NCBI RefSeq assembly: GCF_963583255.1
Contig: NC_084807.1
Coordinates: 20,592,072 to 20,656,071, forward strand
Source of the DNA: Pyrus communis
Lineage: Eukaryota; Streptophyta; Magnoliopsida; Rosales; Rosaceae
Length of the DNA stretch: 64,000 nt
Reading direction: 5' to 3'
Below are positions 1 through 11,863 of the stretch, in pieces (positions within the stretch are counted from its first letter, which is position 1; each line of letters starts with the position of its first letter). The translations under genes were made by a program, and so were the position numbers. Under the pieces are notes generated by a model. It saw nothing but the letters and a program-made list of their open reading frames with translations, ran no database searches and was not told the origin of the DNA.

Positions 1-560
1 TTACTACAGTCTTTACTCCATCATACATATTCCTTATTGCTTGAATATATGCTACTTGTAAAGGATTCTCTTGGGACATTACTATACGCTTTTTTCAAAT
101 CTATAAAGATCATGTGCAAATCATTTTTAATATCTCTATATCACTCCATTGATCTTCGTAAACAATAGATTGCCTCCATTGTCGAGCGCCCTGGCATGGA
201 CCCAAATTGATTCTATGAGACTTGTGTCGCTCAATTAGTGTCTCCAGAGCTTCATTGTATGACTCATTAACTTAATACCCTTATAGTTCATGCAATTTTA
301 TATGTCGCACTCATTCTTGTATATAGGCAACAAAGTACTTTCTCGCCAATTACTGTGCATCTTCTTTGTTTTCAAAATCTTATTGAAAATATTTGTTAGC
401 CATGCTATACTCATGTCTCCCAAGACCTTCCACACTTCAATCGATAAATCGTCGGGACCCACTGCTTTTCTTTACTTCATCTTTTTCAAAACTACAACCA
501 CTTCCTCTTTTCTGATTTGTGCAGTATGAGCAATTTCTACACTCTTCTGAGTTACTAACT
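1..560 (-). pseudogene. LINE-type reverse transcriptase fragment
   Basis: Read on the minus strand, the stretch gives a broken non-LTR (LINE) reverse transcriptase. Recognisable pieces in order are WKVLGDMSIAWLTNIFNKI, NWRESTLLPIYKN, NYKGIKLMSHTMKLW, SMPGRSTMEAIY, a DLHMIFIDLKKAY-like block and AYIQAIRNMYDGVKTVV. These match the fingers/palm part of plant L1-like RT, and the first catalytic Asp block (FIDL-KAY) is visible. The frame is interrupted by stops and shifts, so it is inactive. The fragment runs off the left edge of the window, and the endonuclease part should lie at higher coordinates but is not recognisable. No intact ORF remains. Confidence 0.8.
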
Positions 561-1102
561 CACACAAAAAGTACCACCTTCATTGAAGAGATTTAACTGC
601 ATTCTCCGTAGCCAGCGGCCACTATAGAACGTCCCTCTATAGTTGCCTGTCTCCTTGCCCACATACCCTATGTATACCTTCTCCATCTGAGAGTTTCTTG
701 AACCAATTTAAGAAAAGATAGACCATGAGCCATGGAACAGCCAAGACCCAAGAGAGAGAGGAAGCCAAGTGATTTTTTAGTTAGATTATATAAGACTAGA
801 TCTTATTTTTAGGGTGCCATAACTGTAATTCCATTCAGCAGAAAATTGACCCAACTGTCATTACACTGCTTTGTCGCAGCAACCAAGTTTTAGGAAACAG
901 AATCACTATTAAAAAGCAGGAAAATTTTATTTAACTTTACTTTTATTGAACATAGTAATACATATGAGTGCATCGAAAACCCGTTAGGTTTTGCCTCTCT
1001 GCCTCCTCAACTGCAGGAAAGAAAAAAAAAACCGTGCTTTGGTCAACCATGGTACTCGACTCTTATGAAATCCTTCGAACACCACGTCTACGGCAGAGCT
1101 AC
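561..1102. other. Intergenic, no gene seen
   Basis: AT-rich sequence between the LINE remnant and the 3' end of the pullulanase pseudogene. I see no coding homology, clear repeat boundary or RNA gene. The region just below 1103 would have held the 3' UTR of the pullulanase gene. Confidence 0.5.
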
Positions 1103-2870
1103 TCAAACTTCCCGAGGTTTAACAAACACAGATGTAGTTCTTGGGGGCGCAGTGAAGCTTCCTGAGGAAGCATCATACGCAGATCTCTTAACAATTTCAT
1201 CCGTTGACGTTACCTGCAACAAGTTCATATTAAAGAGCTATAAGAAAACAAATCAAGGAGGCCTATCTTTACAGCAAATTCTAGTGATATGAGCTCATAA
1301 AAATAAACAACTAAATCAGGAGGTATGATCTCATCATTCAGAATCTTTTTTTAGGCTTGAGATGTTATGCAGAAAATCTCTGGTGCTATTCTACCGACAT
1401 TGCATCCAGCTGAGATAGCCCTAGCACGCCTTCATGACCATCTTCAATGCTAACTACTATGACTCCAAGGAGAAATGAAGGACCAGTATTATAGAAACGT
1501 ACCCGTTCCTGAAAATTTGAATATTATGTATTAAAACTTGGGAGTGAATTTGGTTCATCTCTAAAAGAGATGGGTCGGCTCATAGCGTTTACTATGCAAC
1601 AAGCCTAGCACTTTTTCTTGGAAATATCAATTCCAAGAAAAAACTTTAAACTTTTGTAGTGGAACTTAAGTACAGATGCCAGGCCTCTCACCTGAATAAC
1701 ATTTGCCGTCCTCAAACGGAAAAGTGGTGAAGAGTACCTAGTAGTAATACCTAACAAATTGAAAAGTTCTCCACAGCAGCAAGTATGATGCGACTTCTGA
1801 GGCTTAAAAGGATGGATCTGCTAACCTTGGTTTCATTCTGAAAAAAAAAGAAAAAAACAAAAAGAAACAGAACCAAAATATAATCACTTGACATGTCATA
1901 GCAGTCGTTATAAAGTTTCTGATGCCAGATACACCATTATCAGAGGTTTCTGCATCACCTGTCAACATCACTAAGAAGTACACACAATCAAATGATTGTG
2001 TAAGAGTGCTCACAGCGGCCAGCTGTGTTTGTTCTTCTCTTTTGGAGGAAGGCCAACACCCCAAACATTATATTTGAGAAAGAGACAGACATGTTATAGC
2101 AGGCATGGATTACTCAATCAGAAAAGATGACATAGGACTATAGGAGTGGGATTTATTCTTGGAACACAGAAAGCATTCAACTTGTAACTCGGAAGTAGCA
2201 TTACAATGCAGAAGATCATACATTTATTCTAGCAGTTCGTTATGCGATCAGCTAAAATCTTGAAATCTTATGTAACAACTATAACTAAGACTCTAACTTG
2301 GGAATGAGATTAGCAATTGACCTATTGAACCAATCATCAGAACTGTATGAGTAACGATCAAGTGATTTTGACCGAAGCAGCTCATCGCAGGCATGTAAAA
2401 ATGGTATTCCCTAAAGTTAGGGAATCATTTAAATACTGATTGGTCATACAATATCCCAGAAATGAACTACAGAAAAATGAATTAATAAACATTAAAAGTA
2501 ATCCTAGCAGCCTGCCATTTCATAATTGTCACTTTATAGTTTATAGTATACTACAAACACTTGATAACGTATGGTCAATGCAACAGTGTAAAATAAACAT
2601 TATCCAAAGAACAGAGAAAAATACATGAATTTTTCATTCACCAACATTAAATACAAGTTAAGACCTGTCCGAGTGCTATTATACTTGTCGCCAAGTGATT
2701 TATCCTGAATCTCTCCTCTAAAGAAATTTCCATAGGAGTCTACAAGGAATGGACTGAGTTAGACAAGAAGTTACCAGTCTGAAGTCCAATAAATACTGCA
2801 GAAGTACACATACCTTCAGAGTCACAATGTCAAACAGAGTTTCGTTGTCATGCGCAGAAACATAATTGAT
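1103..2870 (-). pseudogene. PU1: Limit dextrinase (pullulanase) pseudogene, 3' exon block
   Basis: Minus-strand exons of plastid limit dextrinase, the starch-debranching enzyme that cuts alpha-1,6 links. In order: 2814-2870 (INYVSAHDNETLFDIVTLK); 2665-2739 (TPMEISLEERFRINHLATS...); 2322-2410 ([19 protein letters not shown]..., normally HAGDE or HSGDE); about 2014-2080 (WGVGLPPKEKN, WPL); 1692-1837 (MKPRLADPSF, then frameshifts, FRLRTANVIQ); about 1400-1508 (ERVRFYNTGPS, SIEDGHEG, LSQLD); 1103-1213 (ASSGSFTAPPRTTSVFVKP, then TGA). Most splice sites are still GT/AG. Exon 1692-1837 has an extra T after PSF, an extra base in the KSHILAAV block and a further shift; the exon near 1400 ends in a stop. 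The catalytic core (Asp nucleophile region) is missing entirely. This is a decayed gene, and the 5' block lies beyond the copia element at 8756-9672. Confidence 0.9.
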
Positions 2871-2873
2871 CTT

Positions 2874-3191
2874 TATTGAATTTTGTGAATGGTATATTCA
2901 TCATAAGACTATCAGGTACAAGAGATAGCAATATATATGTGCTAGAGGGAAGAAAACAAGACTACCTATCCCTCCTTGATTTACGTCTAAAGCTAACATA
3001 AAAGAACAAATAAGACACATCCCTTGAATTAAGGGAATTGACAAGACAAATAAGACAAATTGAGGAAATTGACAACAAGAGACACATCCCTTGAATTAAG
3101 GGAATTGACAACACTATCTATCACCCTAAAATCCTTTGTACGATGAACATGCAACCTAACCTAACCCTAGTTGCCATTCTTTCTTCCAATA
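2874..3191 (-). repeat. Copia 3' LTR (left copy)
   Basis: 318 bp, TATTG...CAATA termini. Compared with the right LTR I find two substitutions, one in the CTAACA(T/A)AAAAGAAC stretch and one in TTGTACG(A/G)TGAAC. It contains an internal duplicated segment (ACACATCCCTTGAATTAAGG occurs twice). Confidence 0.97.
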
Positions 3192-3202
3192 CTCCCCCTC
3201 AA
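3192..3202 (-). other. Copia polypurine tract
   Basis: Reads TTGAGGGGGAG on the minus strand, directly before the 3' LTR. This is the expected primer for plus-strand DNA synthesis. It overlaps the pol stop codon (3199-3201). Confidence 0.9.
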
Positions 3203-6200
3203 GCTGGATCAAAGGGATTAATTGATCCAAGCTTGAACAAAAGACGTTGAAAATCAGCAGAGGGTAATCCTTTTGTGAAAATATCCGCAAGTTGATCATG
3301 ACTGCGCGTGTAGTGAGTGTCGATCACCTTGGATTGAACTTGATTTCTGACGTAGTGACAATCAACTTCAATATGTTTAGTTCGCTCATGGAATACAGGA
3401 TTCGATGCAATGTGCATTGCGGCCTGATTATCACAGTGTAGGGACATGGGTTGTTGATGAGGAAAACCTAAAGTCAACAGAAGGCTTTTGAGCCAAATAA
3501 GTTCACAAGCAGTGGACGCCATAGCACGATACTCTGCCTCTGCACTAGAGCGTGCAACAACACTTTGTTTCTTGCTTTTCCAGGTAACTAGGTTGCCTCC
3601 CACAAACGTACAAAACCCAGTGGTAGACTTGCGATCGAGAGAATTGCCTGCCCAGTCAACATCGGTATAGCCTGAGATCTGAGTGTGACTATTGTTGCGC
3701 ATAAGAATTCCTCTACCAATGGAACCCTTAAGATAACGTAGCACACGATGAACAATCTTCAAATGATCCATGCTTGGAGAGTGCATAAACTGGCTAACAA
3801 TGCTGACAGCATATGATATATCAGGACGTGTGATAGTCAGATAAATGAGTTTGCCAACCATTCTTTGATAGTAACTTAAATTGGGAACTGGATCACCGTG
3901 AGTTTTTAGCTTCAAGTTGCTATCCAAGGGGGTACGAGCAGGCTTGCAATCTGTCATTTTTGCTTCGTGAAGAAGATCCATGACATACTTGCGTTGGTTG
4001 AGGAAGAAACCCTTGTGAGAGTGTGCCATCTCGATGCCCAGAAAGTATTTGAGAGTGCCAAGATCCTTGATAGTAAACTTGTTGTTGAGATACTGTTTAA
4101 GAGCATTAATCTCTGACATATTATCACCTGTCACAATTAGATCATCAACATAAATGAGCACAACTAGTTTACCCACTAAGCTGGAACGAACAAATAGGGA
4201 AGAATCCGCAATACTTCGACAAAAACCAACCCTTTCCAGAACATGACTGAGCTTGGCATACCATGCACGTGGACTTTGCTTGAGACCATAAATGGATTTA
4301 TGGAGTTTGCACACCATTTCTGGATTGTTTGATTGAGGATGACCTAGAGGTAGCTTCATGTAAACCTCTTCTTCAAGTTCACCATGCAGGAAAGCATTTT
4401 TAACATCCATTTGAAAGAGAGGCCATGCATTGTTAATTGCAACCGACAACAATACTCTAACAGTGTTCATTTTTGCCACCGGAGCAAATGTCTCTTTATA
4501 ATCGACGCCATAGGTTTGTGTAAAACCTCGAGCAACCAAGCGAGCCTTATTCCTTTCGATTGTGCCATCTGAATGAAACTTAGTTTTGTACACCCAACGA
4601 CTCCCCACTGCCTTCTTTCCTTTTGGAAGTTTCACTATAGTCCATGTGTTATTTTCATGGAGGGCTTGAAGCTCCTCTGCCATAGCATTTCTCCACTCAC
4701 TGTGAAGATTGGCTTCTTGAAAACTTTGAGGTTCTCGAGCTTCATTAATGGCACTTAGGAATGTAGCAAAAGAAGATGAGACTTTGCTATAATCAATAAC
4801 ATCAGTCACGGGATACCTGGCAGTGTAGGTCACATAATCATGCAACTTGGATGGAAGTTTCCTCTCTCGTGCAGGATTGCGACGAACTGTAGGAGATTGA
4901 ACTACAGGTATTTGAACAACATCATGGTTGGAAGGATCACTGGAGGGTGCAGTGTGAATCTCCGATGAGGAAGGGTTTTCATCTTCAAGATGTTCCACCG
5001 AGTGAAGGTTAACATCATCCGGCACATGATCACTAGGAGTGCATGTTGCATCTTCTCCGTTTGGATATGGAAAAGGAAATAAGTCCATCAAATGCTCCCC
5101 CTGTCTAGAGTAATCCAGTGATTGTGAGAAGTAAGGAACATGTTCTTCAAATTTAACATCCCTTGAAACAACCATTTTTCTAGTTGTTGAATTATAGCAC
5201 TTGTAACCTTTTTGGGTAGATGAATAACCTAGAAAGACACATTTGGCAGCCCTTGGGTCTAGCTTGTCACGATTTTGAGTTTGAATGTGAACAAAGCATG
5301 TACACCCAAAGACTCTCAAATGGGAAAAGTTGATCTTTCTATTTTTCAAGACCTCATAAGGTGATTTAAAATTCAACACTTTACTAGGCAATCTATTGAT
5401 GAGATATGCCGCAGTAAGGACTCCTTGAGACCAAAACTTCTTAGGCACATTCATGTGAAACATAAGAGCTCTAGTCTTCTCAAGTAGATCTCTATTCTTC
5501 CTCTCGGCCACCCCATTTTGTTGAGGTGTTCCAACACAGCTTGTTTGGTGTAATATACCATGCGTGCTCAAGTAGTGTGACATGTTATGAGACATATATT
5601 CTGTGCCGTTATCTGATCGTAAAATATGAATTTTTGAAGCAAATTGGGTGGCCACAAGTCTATGAAAATCTTGAAAAACTTCCATCACTTCACTTTTAAA
5701 TTTCAAAAGATACAACCAAGTAATCCTTGTGAAATCATCCACAAAAGTTACAAAATATTTGTATCCATCAAAAGACTCTATAGTTGGTCCCCAAACATCG
5801 GAATGCACGATATCAAAAGGGTTACTAGCCCTAGACAAAGAGGAAGTAAATGGTAATCTAGTAAACTTAGAAAAATGACAAACATCACAAGGACTTGTAA
5901 CTTTGCACATATTTGGGAACAAGGTGGATAGAACTTTTTCAAAAGGATGTGCTTGACGTTGGTGCCAAAGTTGTTGTTCTTGAGCTAAGCTTGAAGTGAC
6001 TTGAAAAACCTTGGGAACTTGAATATGCTTGGAAAGATAGTAGAGACCATTTAAGAAAAATCCTTCACCAATCGTCTTCTTGGTGACTACATCCTAAAAG
6101 ATCACATTTTTGGGAGAGAAAATGGCTAGACAATTTAATGAGTTTGTGATCTTGCTAACAGATAAAAGTTGAAAAGGGAATGAGGGAACATAAAGAGCCT

Positions 6201-7545
6201 CAGACTCGACATCACTTGAGATCAAATGTATTTTTCCTTTTCCCACAACCATAGCATTTTTCCCATTGGCAACTGACACTTGAGATGGAATAGAAAATTT
6301 TTCAAATTTATGCAAGTTTGTAGACTTGTTAGTCATATGATCAGTGGCTCCAGAATCTATAATCCAATAATCATGCACATTACCAATGTTGAGAGCAGTT
6401 GAGAAGGAGTGTAAGATACCTGGGATGTCCCTTTGTACCACGCCTTCATTTCCAGCCAGGAAGCCAGCAAACTGTCCTAGTAGTGCAGTTTGATTGTTGT
6501 CACACTGATTTAGTGGTCCTTCACTATCTCCAAGACCTTGTTTCTTGTGAAGAAACATAGCAAACTCGTTGATCAGTGCAGCTGGATTAGTGGTGAACTT
6601 CAGTGCTCCATCAGAAGAAGTTGTGGCAACATGATTTGCCTTGTAAGAAGGGTTGTACGAGCCTTTCGAGACACCTTTGTTATCCCTAGGAAACTTTGGT
6701 TTTAACTCTGGATGAAGAATCCAGCATCGGTCTCTTGAGTGCCCACCAGCATCACAATGGCTACATTTTAAGCCAGTTTTCTTTCCTTTGTAGCCTCTCT
6801 CCTCACCAAGTTTTTGGTTAGAGAAGTAAGCCCTAGCTTCTGGTATATTTGCCTTCATGTCCAAGGTCATGACTTTCCTTCGAACCTCTTCTCTTTGAAT
6901 TGTGGCACACACACTTGAAAAAGAAGGCAGGTCGGGATTCATGAGGATATGGCTTCGAAGATCTTCGAATTCAGGGCTCAGGCTTGCTAGGAGTTGGAAT
7001 ATTTTGTCTTCCTCGGCTCTTTTAGTTAGCACAGCAGCGTCGATGGTGTGTGGTCGATACACATTCAGCTCGTTCCACATAGTGGTCAGCTTTCCAAGAT
7101 GTTGCACAAATGGCTTCCCTTCCTGTTGCAAACCAGCAATGTCCTTCTTTAACTGAAACACTCTAGCCGCATTGTTCTGATTTCCATACATTTCCTTGAG
7201 ATTTTTCCAAAGAGTCATGGAGGATTCAGCATAGCTAAAAATTTCTGCAATCTTACGATCCATGGAATTGAGTAGCCACGACATGACCAACTGGTCTTTG
7301 CATAGCCAAGCATCATACTCCGGTGAGGTAGTCTCAGGCATTGGAATAGCACCATTAACATAACCAAGCTTTGATCGTCCTCCCAGAGCAAGAGAAACTG
7401 CTCTCTCCCATGGAAGATAGTTAAACTCATTTAGCAAGACAGAACTAAGACGTTGATTTGGGTTGATATCAATATCTGAGTGTGGTGATGGTGGAGTAGC
7501 ATGAAAGCCGTCTCCTTCCAAATTTACTAAGCTTTCTTCAGCCAT
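3199..7545 (-). pseudogene. Copia gag-pol polyprotein with one in-frame stop
   Basis: One frame runs from the ATG at 7545 to the stop at 3199, about 1,448 codons, broken only by a TAG at 6094-6096. Order: Gag with UBN2-type core (about residues 40-230); CCHC zinc knuckle CSHCDAGGHSRDRC (about 259-272); aspartic protease DSGATDHM (about 396); then the TAG; GAG-pre-integrase and integrase (CDVC, SDVWGP, RSDNGTEY, QNGVAERKNR); reverse transcriptase with YVDD (about 1131); RNase H (GYTDVDWAGN, SSAEAEYRAM, ADIFTKGLP). The order INT-RT-RH is that of Ty1/copia. The TAG replaces an expected Gln (IF-stop-DVVTKKTIG), so CAG to TAG is the simplest explanation. Downstream of the stop the frame is fully open. 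Without readthrough, only Gag and protease would be made. Confidence 0.95.
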
Positions 7546-7613
7546 GATTGAAGGACAAGAAGCTCACAAATCTCTCAAGAGAACACCACAGAGACAGGCC
7601 GGTTAGGGTCACT

Positions 7614-7625
7614 GCTCTGATACCA
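7614..7625 (-). other. Copia primer-binding site (initiator Met tRNA)
   Basis: Minus strand reads TGGTATCAGAGC immediately after the 5' LTR. This is the usual plant copia PBS, complementary to the 3' end of tRNA-iMet. Confidence 0.95.
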
Positions 7626-7943
7626 TATTGAATTTTGTGAATGGTATATTCATCATAAGACTATCAGGTACAAGAGATAGCAATATATATGTGCTAGAGG
7701 GAAGAAAACAAGACTACCTATCCCTCCTTGATTTACGTCTAAAGCTAACAAAAAAGAACAAATAAGACACATCCCTTGAATTAAGGGAATTGACAAGACA
7801 AATAAGACAAATTGAGGAAATTGACAACAAGAGACACATCCCTTGAATTAAGGGAATTGACAACACTATCTATCACCCTAAAATCCTTTGTACGGTGAAC
7901 ATGCAACCTAACCTAACCCTAGTTGCCATTCTTTCTTCCAATA
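7626..7943 (-). repeat. Copia 5' LTR (right copy)
   Basis: 318 bp, the same termini as the left LTR and the source of the element's promoter. TSD ATCTT follows at 7944-7948. Confidence 0.97.
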
Positions 7944-7948
7944 ATCTT

Positions 7949-8755
7949 GAAAACAAATGTAGTTGTCAATCGTATCATTTTGCTATGTCAATTATCGTCA
8001 TTTGACCTTTAAAGCATCAACATGAACAATGCAATAACATCCTGAACGAAATGTAAGCATTTAAATATTAGACTCCAGATTGACTAAAGTTCATAAACTG
8101 CTGATACTCAGACTTGTTAAGCCCACCTTACAGCTGGCACTCAACCTGGTCAAGATTTTCACAAAACACACTCACTGTGATGACTATGTTCCGTCATAAA
8201 AAGAAATTGTGTGTTCAAGAAATACCAAGCTTATGTAGCAGTAGCACCAAAACAAAGAAAATAAAAATATTGATCCAAGATCAGAGAAAATTTAAACGTA
8301 AATCGAAACAATATCTGATGTATGTTTAAAGGACACTGGAAATAATTGGTCAGGATTCTGATGGGAGTTTAATTACATATTCAATCTGAAAGATAGTAGA
8401 TAATAGTTATGTAAAACAGCAATGCCAACTATAGCAAAATCACTTTAAATGGTCCAAGAATAACTTTTAGCACAAACGGGAGACTACCATAAAACAATTA
8501 AATTACCAATAACTAAGAATCTTCAAAACTTAATTTGTTAGAATTGTTGAGTTTTATGATCTTATCTACTTCAGTATTCTCAATGGCATGCACACCTCGA
8601 TACTCCTTTCATGTGTAAGGCTACAGATTGAAATTTTAAAACAAAAAGTTAATTGATCAGAATTCGTTGTATTTAGTCTAGGGAGACAAAACGGTTTATC
8701 TAGCAGTGCATTGATAAAACTGACTAGCAAAGAACAAATGCAAAAACATTCTTAC
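7949..8755. other. Residual intron of the pullulanase pseudogene
   Basis: About 0.8 kb between the exon ending at 8756 and the copia element. Only the pyrimidine-rich acceptor (CATTTGTTTTCAAG on the minus strand, next to the insertion) is recognisable. The many exons that should encode the middle of the enzyme are absent, so an internal deletion joined an early intron to a late one. Confidence 0.6.
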
Positions 8756-9672
8756 AATCAAAAGTAGCACCTGCCAATTGGCATTTGAGAATAGGTTTGG
8801 CGTCCAAATCAGGGGACACATTAAAAGCTCTGTAATCTTTGATATGTGGAAATTTTTCTTTCACCTAAAAAAAATCATTTTATACATGTGCGAGTTCGAA
8901 GAAGTTTCAAAACTTCTTCAGAAGTCACATTAAGAAAAAGCAGCAACAAGAGGCTCCATGAAACTGCTTCTACAGATAACATAACATCTTACATTTTCCG
9001 GAAGCCCGTGTTTACCTTCTTCAAGCTTTACTTATATATCCTCACCTGCTAGCACAGAAGTCTCATTGCACAATTTTATGATTTAATCATGAACTCCATT
9101 ACTCGAACTTGAAGTAAGAATTAGTAAAGTCCTTACCTATAATTCCATCACTCGAACAAGATAAAGCAGCGGCTTTACTAGCAAATAAGCAGCAGGAACC
9201 ATTTCAAACATCCACATTCCAGGCAATAATCGATTCACTAACCCAGACCGCCCTTGAATACTACAAACCACCCCGCAGTTGATCACCCCTCTGCACAGGC
9301 ATTACAAGATCATAACTTGGCACTAACATGGAAATTGTTCCAAATTGCCCTCTCTCCCGTAGTTTGGATTAAATTAGAATATCGCTCGAATAAAATAAAT
9401 TCTACAAAATTCAATACACAATGCAAATTATCACAACAGTAACAAAGTTTAATCCTTTAATCAAAACCCACAACAACTCCTTAATCTTACTTCTACACAA
9501 GTTTCTCATATTTTTATTTGTCACCCCTAATTTTTTTTGCCAGCAAATTCTAATGCAACTTTTGGTCCCGAAATTTACTGAAAAACAATGTAGAAATTCT
9601 CGACAGGTTTTTGGAGCAAGAGAGAGAATAAGAAACCTGGGAGGTCGAAGCGGACTGCTCCTCGGCCGACAT
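8756..9672 (-). pseudogene. PU1: Limit dextrinase (pullulanase) pseudogene, 5' exon block
   Basis: Minus-strand exons: 9637-9672 or longer upstream (MSAEEQSASTSQ, preceded by a Ser/Pro/Arg-rich plastid transit-peptide-like stretch reaching to about 9960); about 9137-9290 (YSRAVWVSESIIAWNVDV, stop, NGSC, LFASKAAALS); 8993-9045 (GEDI, stop, VKLEEGKHGLPEN); 8756-8864 (VKEKFPHIKDYRAFNVS, ILKCQLAGATFD). These are the N-terminal domain of plant limit dextrinase; junction phases agree with one another (for example AAT|GTG joins LPEN to VKEKF). At least two in-frame stops plus one before YSRA make it non-functional. The next true exon present is at 2870, beyond the copia element, so some 600 residues of the enzyme are lost. 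Confidence 0.88.
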
Positions 9673-10039
9673 TGATACGGAGGAGGACGGCTTGCATTGC
9701 ATTGCCAATTCGGGTTTCTGAAAACCTCGGCGGAGTGGAGTGGAAGGGGGTTTGGTTCGGAGGCGAAACGGCGCCGTAGAGAGGATGAAGGACACGTGGT
9801 GAGGCGTTGAGGAGGGAAGTGGCGCATGGTCTTTGGAGCAGTTGGTGGTGGCGGGTAAAAAAGAATTGGAGACGAATATAATAAAGGCATTGGCTTTTTG
9901 TTTTAAGAGAATTTCAGAGAAAGAGGGTGTGATTGTGAGGCTCTGAAATTTGCTGTTTTTCTTCACATTCTTCCATTTTTCTTGTAAATTGTTTTCTACT
10001 GTTTTATTTTAAATTACCGTTGACATGTTATTTTAAGGA

Positions 10040-10490
10040 ATAAATTGTGGTTTGACCTCCTGAACTGTCATTCTAGTTGAAATTGACTTTTTAAACTAAT
10101 TTTTTTGGTAAATTAACTCCCTAAACTATTTAAAGTCAACCAATTAACCCGTTATCGTTAGATTGTGGAATCAATTCCGTCAAATTCAAAGGCAAATTAG
10201 TTATTTCATCATTAATTGTTACTTGTCAACTATAACCACCAATAAAAATTTGAAACATAGACACAAAAGAATTCAAAAATATATAGCATAACTAGAAAAC
10301 ATAAAAAACCAAACGTTTACGTAACGGACCATTACATATTATTTTGTTATCACATGTTATAATTACATTGTTGATTATAGTTGACAAGTAAGAATTAATG
10401 AAGGAAAAACTAATTTTCCTTTGAATTTGATGAAATAGTGGATGAAATCTACCGACAAATGGTCAATTGAGATTTAAATTACCTTTTCAT
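10040..10490. repeat. Inverted-repeat (MITE-like) element
   Basis: The stretch at about 10178-10242 (AAATTCAAAGGCAAATTAG...TTGTCAACTATAA) returns as its reverse complement at about 10376-10437. The outer sequence TTGACCTCCTGAACTGTC resembles the ends of common plant non-autonomous DNA elements. I could not fix the target duplication, so family and exact ends are open. Confidence 0.55.
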
Positions 10491-11013
10491 TTTTGCTCTA
10501 GCCTAGCAACAAACTAATGATTTTATCATGCAAGGTAAAAAAAAATATAAAAAAATTTATCATGCCATTTACAACGCTAATAATAATTTTCAAGTAATTT
10601 AATATTCATTTCATTAGGGTCCGTAACAATTTTAGCTCGCATATTGATATAAAAAAATAAAAAAGCATTGCTTTTTTTTTTTTTTTTTTTTTGTTGGAAA
10701 ACTAAAATCATTGCTTTTGAAAGAAAAGATTAAACTTTAAAAATAGTTTTCACGCATCTCAGTGCTCTCTATATATCTACTAACGATATTATCCTACTAT
10801 TTTTCGAACGTTAATACTTGTGCTTAAGTGATTTAATATTCGTTTTCGTAATGTCCCGATTATGTACAATTTAGCTCGTGAATTTTAAATACAAACTGAC
10901 CTACAAAGCATGTGATCACATACCAAACGACAGTGACAATGGATTGATGGGAAATACGCACAATAAAATTGGCTACTAACCTTTAAACAAAAGTAGAATA
11001 AGACGAACACTAA

Positions 11014-11245
11014 AGGATCGTTTGGATGTGCTTTTAAAATAAATAAAAGTGTTTTTAGATAAAAAAAAATTTATTTCAAAAGCACTTAAAGTGCTTTCTG
11101 TAATAAGCACCAGTTATATGCTTCTTCTAGGAAATACTTTAAGTGTTTTTTTAGAATTTACTTGCATTTTTACTAAATATTAGTTCCAAAAATATTTTCA
11201 ACAAAAATGTTTCCAGTCATTTTAAAAGCATATCCAAACGAGCTC
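11014..11245. mobile_element. PIF/Harbinger-like MITE, TAA TSD
   Basis: 232 bp. Ends are AGGATCGTTTGGATGTGCTT and, in reverse complement, GAGCTCGTTTGGATATGCTT, followed by a shared TTAAAAT. The trinucleotide TAA flanks both sides (11011-11013, 11246-11248), as expected for PIF/Harbinger. No coding capacity. A diverged relative is at about 49637-49835. Confidence 0.75.
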
Positions 11246-11863
11246 TAAATATATAACAGAAAGCACTTCCTGGTAGTTTATACACAGCTTAGTATAGTGT
11301 TCCCATTTCTTGTTTTGATCAAAATTTTATTATTGGTTTTATTTGTGCATAATTTTTTAAAATTTGATATGTTGTTGAGTAGACCATTACCCTTGCAAAA
11401 AGTGTGGGACCATGTTGTCAAATTTCTCACTGAGCATGTTAGTTCATGATGATCATCAGGCTCAATGGTTTCAAACTAAGAAAGCAACGTCCATAAGCAT
11501 TATATATTATTACTTCCTTTACTTTCATTGACTTACTTCATTAGTCTAAACCAAACCCTCCAAGTGAACCATATTATTGTACAAACATTCCAGTTCAAAT
11601 TTGACCTTACTGTGTGAACTTAGTTTCCTGTTGAACCTTTGCTGGCTCTGAAGGTTTTCTTTATGATAAAAGCTCTCAAATATCGATAGCATCGCGATAT
11701 GTTGTTGATATTATCTGATAGAAGATAATCTTGGTATACCATAAATAAGTGTTATTGCTATTGATTTGCTACAACAACATTGCGACTTGGGAACATTGTT
11801 GTCGTAATAGTGCTATTTGGGATCATTTTTTCATTATTTCTTTCTTTTTTTTTTAATTAATTT

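Larger units (their letters stand above)
2874..7943 (-). mobile_element. Full-length Ty1/copia LTR retrotransposon
   Basis: A complete copia element of 5,070 bp on the minus strand. Two 318 bp LTRs (2874-3191 and 7626-7943) begin TATTG and end CAATA and differ at only two positions that I can find. The 5 bp target duplication ATCTT flanks it exactly (2869-2873 and 7944-7948). Just inside the 5' LTR (right-hand copy) is a primer-binding site for initiator Met tRNA; just inside the 3' LTR is a polypurine tract. The internal region has one gag-pol frame interrupted by one stop. The element sits on the splice acceptor of a pullulanase exon. Near-identical LTRs indicate a recent insertion: about 0.6% divergence, a few hundred thousand years under a commonly used plant LTR rate (inference). 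Confidence 0.97.

Noticed and set aside
6094..6096. Programmed stop-codon readthrough to make Gag-Pol
   Set aside because: The stop falls after the protease and not at the Gag/Pol boundary, and the next codons (GAT GTA) do not form the CARYYA readthrough context; a CAG-to-TAG mutation is simpler. Kept as a point to test.
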